A stretch of 64,000 nucleotides of DNA from NCBI GenBank assembly GCA_000153445.1, contig CH672398.1:71728-135727 (forward strand), written 5' to 3'. A program made the translations under genes and the position numbers. This document shows positions 59,052 through 64,000 of this stretch, in pieces. The notes beneath the pieces were generated by a model. It searched no databases. It was not told where the DNA came from and was given only the letters and a program-made list of their open reading frames with translations. This stretch comes from a gamma proteobacterium HTCC2207. GTDB lineage: Bacteria; Pseudomonadota; Gammaproteobacteria; Pseudomonadales; Porticoccaceae. Within the stretch, counting starts at the first letter, position 1. Each line of letters begins with the position of its first letter.

Positions 59052-61126
59052 TTGCTGAGTACGGCCATGTAGCGCTAATTATCGCCCTCTGTCTCTCTGT
59101 AGCCCAGGCGATTGTCCCAATGGCGGGCTCCTTTGCTGGCTATCGCACCTGGATGCGCCTTGGGCACTCTCTGGCCCTGGGGCAGTTGGTATTTGTTGCG
59201 ATCTCTTTTGCCTGTCTGACCGCGGCATTTTTGCAGGATGATTTTTCTCTGCAGTATGTTGCCAATAATTCCAATACTCTGTTGCCAACGGAATTTAAGA
59301 TCAGTGCGGTCTGGGGTGCTCACGAGGGTTCACTATTGCTCTGGGCGCTGATTCTTGCGGTTTGGTCTGCTGCGGTGGCCCTGTTTAGCGGTCATCTGCC
59401 GCTGGTACTTTCATCGCGAGTGCTATCGATTCTCGGCGCTATCTCCGTAGGCTTTGGCTTATTTATTCTTTTAACGTCCAATCCTTTTGCCCGAATCCTG
59501 CCGTTTTCACCCACCGAAGGCGGTGATCTAAATCCGCTACTGCAAGACTTTGGTCTGATTGTGCATCCGCCCATGCTGTATATGGGTTATGTGGGTTTTT
59601 CTGTGGCCTTTGCCTTTGCTGTAGCCGCTTTGATAGGTGGACAATTCGATAGCGCTTGGGCGCGCTGGGCTCGACCCTGGATCAATAGCGCCTGGGTATT
59701 TCTTACCGTTGGTATCACCCTTGGCAGCTGGTGGGCCTACTATGAGCTGGGTTGGGGCGGCTGGTGGTTTTGGGATCCGGTGGAAAATGCATCGTTGATG
59801 CCCTGGCTGGTGGGAACCGCGTTGGTGCACAGTATTTCGGTGACAGAAAAGCGCGGTGCCTTTCGCAGCTGGACTCTACTGCTGGCTATTTTGGCTTTTT
59901 CTCTCAGCCTCTTAGGTACCTTCTTAGTGCGCTCGGGGGTGCTGACGTCGGTGCACGCCTTTGCTAATGATCCTGAGCGGGGCATCTTTATTCTCGCTTT
60001 TCTCGGTCTGGTCGTCGGCAGCTCACTGCTGTTGTTTGCCCTTCGGGGACCCGTTGTTCAGCGCCAGCAGGGTGACGTTGAGGTGGTTAGTTATAGTGGC
60101 CTGTCGCGAGAAATGATTCTGTTGCTAAACAATGTGCTGTTGGTCAGTGCTATGGCGATGATTTTGATTGGCACACTCTATCCTCTTATCGCGGATGTCT
60201 TGGAGCTGGGCAAGATCTCGGTGGGTCCTCCCTATTTTAATTTCTTCTTTGTGCCCATGACGCTGGGTCTGATGGTGGCCATGGGGTTCGCGGTGTTCTC
60301 GCGCTGGAAAAAAACCGATGCTCTGATGTTGCGACAAAAGGGCATGGTGCCTTTCCTGATTAGCCTCGGCGCTGCGCTGATATTGCCGCTATTTTTGGCT
60401 GAGACTATTTCTTGGGAGAGTATGTCTTGGGAAGCTTACTCGATTACCGCGGCGATCACACTGGGCGCGAGCTTTTGGGTGGTGACCATGAGCATTGAAG
60501 ACCTGTGGCAGAAATTGGATCGCGGATATTCTAAAAGGGACTCCTCTAAAAGGGGCTCCTCTAAAAGGGACTCTAGATTAAAAAACCTTACAAAATTACC
60601 CGGCAGTTACTGGGGCATGCAGGTTGCTCATATCGGCATAGCCGTCTGTGCTTTAGGTGTTGGGCTAAGCTCCGTCTACGATGTGCAGAAAGATGTACGC
60701 ATGGTGCCCGGAGATCGTGTGGAAGTGGCCGGCTATGAGTTTACTTTCGACAGTCTCGATTTTGTACAGGGGCCAAATTTCGGTGCCAGTCGCGGACAGA
60801 TTAGTGCCTATAAAAATGATCGTCTGGTCGCTGTGTTGTACCCAGAAAAACGCAAGTATGAAGCGCGTAATCAGGTGATGACTGAAGCTGCTCTGGATGC
60901 CGGACTGACCCGCGATCTCTACGTCTCCCTCGGTGAACCGCTTAAAGGCGATGCCTGGGCGATTCGCCTGCATGTAAAACCCTTTGTTCGCTGTATCTGG
61001 CTGGGTGGATTAATGATTGGACTCGGAGGCTTATTATCGGTGATGGATAAGCGCTATCGTCGCCGACGTCAGTCAGGGGCTAAATTGAGTGCTCAATCAG
61101 CAGCGGCAGAGGCCGTCACCCAATGA
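59048..61126 (+). CDS. ccmF: Cytochrome c haem lyase subunit CcmF
   Basis: Core of the haem-ligation complex, which attaches haem to CXXCH cysteines in the periplasm. The 692-residue polytopic protein has WGAHEGSLLLWAL, and the WWD motif in ELGWGGWWFWDPVENASLMPWL. Between two conserved membrane segments lies a loop (residues 495-509) of three identical-length repeats SKRDS, SKRGS, SKRDS, not expected in CcmF. The start overlaps ccmE, and the end overlaps ccmG by four bases. Confidence 0.96.
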   Translation: MIAEYGHVALIIALCLSVAQAIVPMAGSFAGYRTWMRLGHSLALGQLVFVAISFACLTAAFLQDDFSLQYVANNSNTLLPTEFKISAVWGAHEGSLLLWALILAVWSAAVALFSGHLPLVLSSRVLSILGAISVGFGLFILLTSNPFARILPFSPTEGGDLNPLLQDFGLIVHPPMLYMGYVGFSVAFAFAVAALIGGQFDSAWARWARPWINSAWVFLTVGITLGSWWAYYELGWGGWWFWDPVENASLMPWLVGTALVHSISVTEKRGAFRSWTLLLAILAFSLSLLGTFLVRSGVLTSVHAFANDPERGIFILAFLGLVVGSSLLLFALRGPVVQRQQGDVEVVSYSGLSREMILLLNNVLLVSAMAMILIGTLYPLIADVLELGKISVGPPYFNFFFVPMTLGLMVAMGFAVFSRWKKTDALMLRQKGMVPFLISLGAALILPLFLAETISWESMSWEAYSITAAITLGASFWVVTMSIEDLWQKLDRGYSKRDSSKRGSSKRDSRLKNLTKLPGSYWGMQVAHIGIAVCALGVGLSSVYDVQKDVRMVPGDRVEVAGYEFTFDSLDFVQGPNFGASRGQISAYKNDRLVAVLYPEKRKYEARNQVMTEAALDAGLTRDLYVSLGEPLKGDAWAIRLHVKPFVRCIWLGGLMIGLGGLLSVMDKRYRRRRQSGAKLSAQSAAAEAVTQ
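60530..60574. repeat. Three 15-bp in-frame repeats in ccmF
   Basis: TCTAAAAGGGACTCC, TCTAAAAGGGGCTCC and TCTAAAAGGGACTCT lie head to tail, differing at one or two bases. They add a strongly basic SKR(D/G)S stretch to the loop between membrane segments of CcmF. Confidence 0.92.
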
Positions 61127-61665
61127 ATCGACTGACCCTTTTTATTCCCTTTGCTCTGTGTCTGGCTCTGGGCGCCTTTCTGTTTTTCAGTCTCGGCAAA
61201 GATCCTCTGGATCTGCCCTCGGCGCTGGTCGACGAAGCCTTTCCTGAATTTGCCCTTGAAGAATTACACGAGCCTGAGCGTCAACTCAGCACCGATGATT
61301 TCGATGGGCAGGTACTGCTGGTCAATGTCTGGGCAACCTGGTGTTTTGCCTGTCGAGTTGAGCACCCTTGGTTAAACAGCCTGGCCAAAGAGGGCGTCGT
61401 GATAGTCGGCCTTAACTACAAGGATCACCGCAAGCTGGCTCAGGACTGGCTGCAAGAGCGCGGCGATCCCTATCAGTTTTCAATTTTTGATCCCCGTGGC
61501 GTTCTGGGTATTGACCTGGGTGTCTACGGCGCGCCGGAAACCTACCTGGTTGATGCCGAGGGCATTATTCGTCACCGGCGTGTCGGTGTGGTTGACGAGC
61601 GGGTGTGGAATGAAGAGTTCCGCGACCTCTATCAGCAGTTAGTGGATGAAGCCAATGCAGAGTAA
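61123..61665 (+). CDS. ccmG: Thiol:disulfide interchange protein CcmG (DsbE)
   Basis: Periplasmic thioredoxin-like reductant for apocytochrome cysteines. The 180-residue protein has an N-terminal anchor (about 5-23) and VNVWATWCFACRVEHP; the active site CFAC replaces the more frequent CPTC. The GVYGAPETYLVD cis-Pro loop is typical. It overlaps ccmF by four bases and ccmH by 20 bases. Confidence 0.94.
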   Translation: MNRLTLFIPFALCLALGAFLFFSLGKDPLDLPSALVDEAFPEFALEELHEPERQLSTDDFDGQVLLVNVWATWCFACRVEHPWLNSLAKEGVVIVGLNYKDHRKLAQDWLQERGDPYQFSIFDPRGVLGIDLGVYGAPETYLVDAEGIIRHRRVGVVDERVWNEEFRDLYQQLVDEANAE

Positions 61666-62164
61666 TTCCCTATTGGGTTTGGGTTGGTTGAAACAGACTA
61701 CCTTAATGGTGCTGCTGCTTTCTGGTGTTGCTTCGGCGGTTGAGGATGTAGTCAGTTTCTCCGATGAATCGCTCCGTCCACGCTACCAGCAGTTACTGGA
61801 AGAGTTGCGCTGTCCCAAATGTCAGAACCAAAATCTCGCCGATTCCAACTCAGCCATTTCTCAGGACCTGCGCGCCGAAGTGCAGCGTTTGCTGGAACAG
61901 GATTTGACTGATGCGGAGATCAAGGAGTACCTCAAAAATCGCTACTCAGAATTTATTCTCTACCGCCCAGAAGTGAATCGCGCTACAGGGTTTTTATGGG
62001 CTGCACCTGTGGTACTAGTTCTGTTAGGTGGGTTGATTATTCTGCGTCTATCGCGACGCAAGACGCCCAGCCAAAGTGAAAAAGTTGCATCAAGCGTGCG
62101 CAGTGTTGAACAGCAGCAGCGTCTCGACAAGCTGTTGAATAGTCATAAACGAGGATCCGAATAA
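61646..62164 (+). CDS. ccmH: Cytochrome c maturation thiol reductase CcmH
   Basis: Helps keep or resolve apocytochrome thiols. The 172-residue protein has a signal sequence (about 15-33), the redox motif LRCPKCQNQNLADSNS, the IKEYLKNRYSEFILYRP segment, and a single membrane helix at about 116-134. The E. coli TPR half is absent here and is encoded by the next gene. A second ATG three codons in is a possible start. Confidence 0.95.
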   Translation: MKPMQSNSLLGLGWLKQTTLMVLLLSGVASAVEDVVSFSDESLRPRYQQLLEELRCPKCQNQNLADSNSAISQDLRAEVQRLLEQDLTDAEIKEYLKNRYSEFILYRPEVNRATGFLWAAPVVLVLLGGLIILRLSRRKTPSQSEKVASSVRSVEQQQRLDKLLNSHKRGSE

Positions 62165-63396
62165 TGAGTCTTGGGCTCGTCACAACACTATTACTCTTGG
62201 CTGCAGCACTGTTTGTCGCGCTGCCTTTTTACCGTGCTAGAAACCCTGAGCAGAATGATGATGGCTCCAGTATTGCCGAACAGGCCAATGTCGATATTTT
62301 TCGCGACCAACAACTGCAGTACCAACAGCAGCTGGAGAGCGGTGAAATCAGTGCCGAGCAGCAAACCCAGATGTTGGCCGAGGCCGAACAATTATTGTTA
62401 AACAACACTGTGGCTGTGCAGCAGCAGAATAGCGTTTCAAATAAAATGGCGCAGGGCTTTTGGCTGCTGCCGGTTTTAATTATTGCCATCTCCGTGGCGA
62501 GCTTGGGTCTCTATCGCAGCCTCGGTTCTGGAATTGATCAGCAGATCGCTGAAACCCTTGCCGAGCGCATTGTAAAGCAGCAATCTCAGGTGACGCCTGA
62601 GCTGATTGCCCGAATTGCTGAGCGGGTGCAGCAGCGTCCAGATAATCTCTATTACTGGACTATTTTGGCCGAAGATGCGGTTGCCGGCAGTAATATGTTG
62701 GCCGCCTCCGGCTATTTTGCCGAGGCCCTTAGAGTTCAACCCAACGAGCCCTATCTCTTGGGTCAGTATGCTCAGGCGTTGTTTTTTGTCGATGCCAACC
62801 GCTTTTCGGATCGGGTGGTTGCGGCATTGGATCAGGCCTATGGTGCCGACTCGCAAAATCAAACCGTACTCGGTCTCAAGGGTATTCAGGCCTTTCAAGA
62901 AGCGGATTACCCGCGCGCTATCAGCTATTGGCAGAGCGCTGCTCGTGGGCTGAACCCAGCGGGAGACAGCTGGAAGGCGCTGCAGGGAGGCATTCAGCAG
63001 GCGCTCCAACTAGCGGGAGAAGCACCCAGTAAAGCGTCGCCAGCCAGTGATGCGGTATCTGTCAGTATTGCTTTGAGCATAGCGCCGACTATTGATTTCG
63101 CTCAAGACCAGCTGGTGTTTGTCGCGATCATTGAAGCTGAGGGTCCGCCAATGCCGCTGGCAGCGCGCAAGCTACTTGCCAGTGAATTACCCCTAGAGTT
63201 GGTTCTCAGTGACAGCGATGCACTGATGCCTGACCGCAGTCTCGCCGATAAAACCATCAGGGTGGTGGCAAGGTTGTCCAGTACTGGCAGTGCCACACCC
63301 CAAAAAGGTGATTGGCAGGTGATTAGCGACGCGTTTGAGAGCAATTCCGGCGCACTTCAATTTGCTCTAGAGATTGCCTCGCCCTATCCTCAGTAG
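62164..63396 (+). CDS. ccmI: Cytochrome c biogenesis factor CcmI, TPR protein
   Basis: Apocytochrome c chaperone. The 410-residue protein has two N-terminal membrane helices (about 2-22 and 97-117) separated by a Gln-rich loop, TPR repeats from about residue 145 to 265 (NLYYWTILAEDAVAGSNMLAASGYFAEALRVQPNEP), and a C-terminal beta domain from about 290. It is the last gene of an uninterrupted ccmABCDEFGHI operon. In E. coli this part is fused to CcmH. Confidence 0.93.
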   Translation: MSLGLVTTLLLLAAALFVALPFYRARNPEQNDDGSSIAEQANVDIFRDQQLQYQQQLESGEISAEQQTQMLAEAEQLLLNNTVAVQQQNSVSNKMAQGFWLLPVLIIAISVASLGLYRSLGSGIDQQIAETLAERIVKQQSQVTPELIARIAERVQQRPDNLYYWTILAEDAVAGSNMLAASGYFAEALRVQPNEPYLLGQYAQALFFVDANRFSDRVVAALDQAYGADSQNQTVLGLKGIQAFQEADYPRAISYWQSAARGLNPAGDSWKALQGGIQQALQLAGEAPSKASPASDAVSVSIALSIAPTIDFAQDQLVFVAIIEAEGPPMPLAARKLLASELPLELVLSDSDALMPDRSLADKTIRVVARLSSTGSATPQKGDWQVISDAFESNSGALQFALEIASPYPQ

Positions 63397-63603
63397 GGTG
63401 TTTTTCGGTGCTATTTTAATGCTCTGCTGAATGCTTCTGAGGTTCAGTGAGTTGAGTTTTTATTTCTGTTTTGTGTCAGTGCCTGAACGTGTAGAATAAC
63501 CAACAATTGCAGGCAGTCACTTGGGCTAAAATCCCCAGTTTGGATTGTCTGATGCTGGTGAAACATTGTTCACTCGACTTATTACAGAAAAGACTGACTA
63601 CCT

Positions 63604-64000
63604 ATGCGGCTTAAATCGATAAAACTGGCGGGGTTTAAATCCTTCGTTGATCCGACATCAGTCCATTTCCCCAGTAATCTCTGTGCCGTCGTAGGTCCCA
63701 ATGGCTGCGGTAAATCCAATATTATCGACGCCGTTCGCTGGGTAATGGGCGAGAGCTCCGCCAAGAACCTTCGCGGCGAGTCTATGACCGATGTTATCTT
63801 CAATGGCTCTGGCGGCCGCAAGCCAGTGGGCCAAGCGTCCATTGAACTGATCTTTGATAATTCCGAAGGCCGCATCGTCGGCGAATATGCCTCATATGCC
63901 GAAATCGGCATCAAGCGCAAAGTGACCCGAGATGGTCAGTCCAACTACTATTTAAATGGCAGCAAATGTCGCCGCCGTGATATCACCGATATTTTCCTCG
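63604..64000 (+). CDS. smc: Chromosome segregation ATPase Smc, 5' part (truncated by window)
   Basis: The first 132 residues of a condensin SMC subunit. [20 protein letters not shown] and Walker [21 protein letters not shown] (about 32-51) are diagnostic, and [19 protein letters not shown] and [13 protein letters not shown] follow. The gene runs past the end of the window. The 207-base gap after ccmI presumably holds its promoter, though no clear -35/-10 pair stands out. Confidence 0.95.
   Translation, partial: MRLKSIKLAGFKSFVDPTSVHFPSNLCAVVGPNGCGKSNIIDAVRWVMGESSAKNLRGESMTDVIFNGSGGRKPVGQASIELIFDNSEGRIVGEYASYAEIGIKRKVTRDGQSNYYLNGSKCRRRDITDIFL

Noticed and set aside
62476-63009. A 177-codon minus-strand open frame inside ccmI
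   Set aside because: Antisense to a confidently assigned TPR gene, with no ribosome-binding site or recognisable domain.

Overview
The window is a gene-dense piece of chromosome from a gammaproteobacterium. The gene orders pilQ-aroK-aroB-gltB-gltD-hemE, rhdA-psd beside rsgA/orn, queG/nnr-tsaE-amiB-mutL-miaA-hfq-hflX-hflK-hflC-hisZ-purA, rpsU-yqeY-dnaG-rpoD and ccmABCDEFGHI are those of the Pseudomonas/Cellvibrio side of the class. Base composition looks close to 50% GC by eye. Together with the marine-type accessory genes (lipoprotein alkaline phosphatase, octaheme cytochrome with TPRs, secreted beta-propeller protein) this suggests a marine SAR92/Porticoccus-like bacterium. That placement is an inference, not a measurement. 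Almost all of the window is core housekeeping DNA. I see no prophage, insertion sequence, CRISPR array or rRNA.

Layout. 1-10370: end of the type IV pilus secretin gene, two shikimate-pathway genes, glutamate synthase and hemE. 10501-16501: a degenerate HD-GYP protein, then a minus-strand block (psd, rhodanese, rsgA), orn on plus, and queG. 16558-29848: a long plus-strand run covering NAD(P)HX repair, tRNA t6A synthesis, cell-wall amidase, mismatch repair, tRNA isopentenylation, Hfq, HflX/K/C, HisZ and PurA. 30031-41260: the accessory part, with a CBS protein, a D-glycerate kinase-type enzyme, RlmA, a GST, small hypotheticals, alkaline phosphatase, octaheme cytochrome, beta-propeller lipoprotein and an orphan LuxR-type regulator. 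41548-46751: tRNA-Ile2 and the macromolecular-synthesis cluster. 47008-52302: tsaD and folate genes, an OmpA-type lipoprotein, a GNAT enzyme, a FolM-like reductase and cca. 52538-55511: a parvulin, an Fnr/Anr regulator, a tandem universal stress protein and a periplasmic MsrA. 55876-63396: a complete System I cytochrome c maturation operon. 63604 to the end: the start of smc.

Connections. The ccm operon supplies the machinery that the eight-heme cytochrome at 36004-38286 would need. The Fnr/Anr protein faces the tandem Usp gene, whose upstream region carries a near-perfect Fnr box at class II spacing from a -10 element, so a local oxygen-response circuit is likely. MutL keeps the endonuclease motif expected in bacteria that lack MutH.

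The most unusual feature is one of scale. At least eight places hold short tandem repeats with periods of 6 to 18 bp, both between genes and in frame inside amiB, rlmA, ccmF and rpoD. Several share an A-rich core close to TCTAAAAGG. A second unexplained zone is the gene-free stretch between tRNA-Ile2 and rpoD, which holds a 100-bp block with short inverted ends and a REP-like palindrome.
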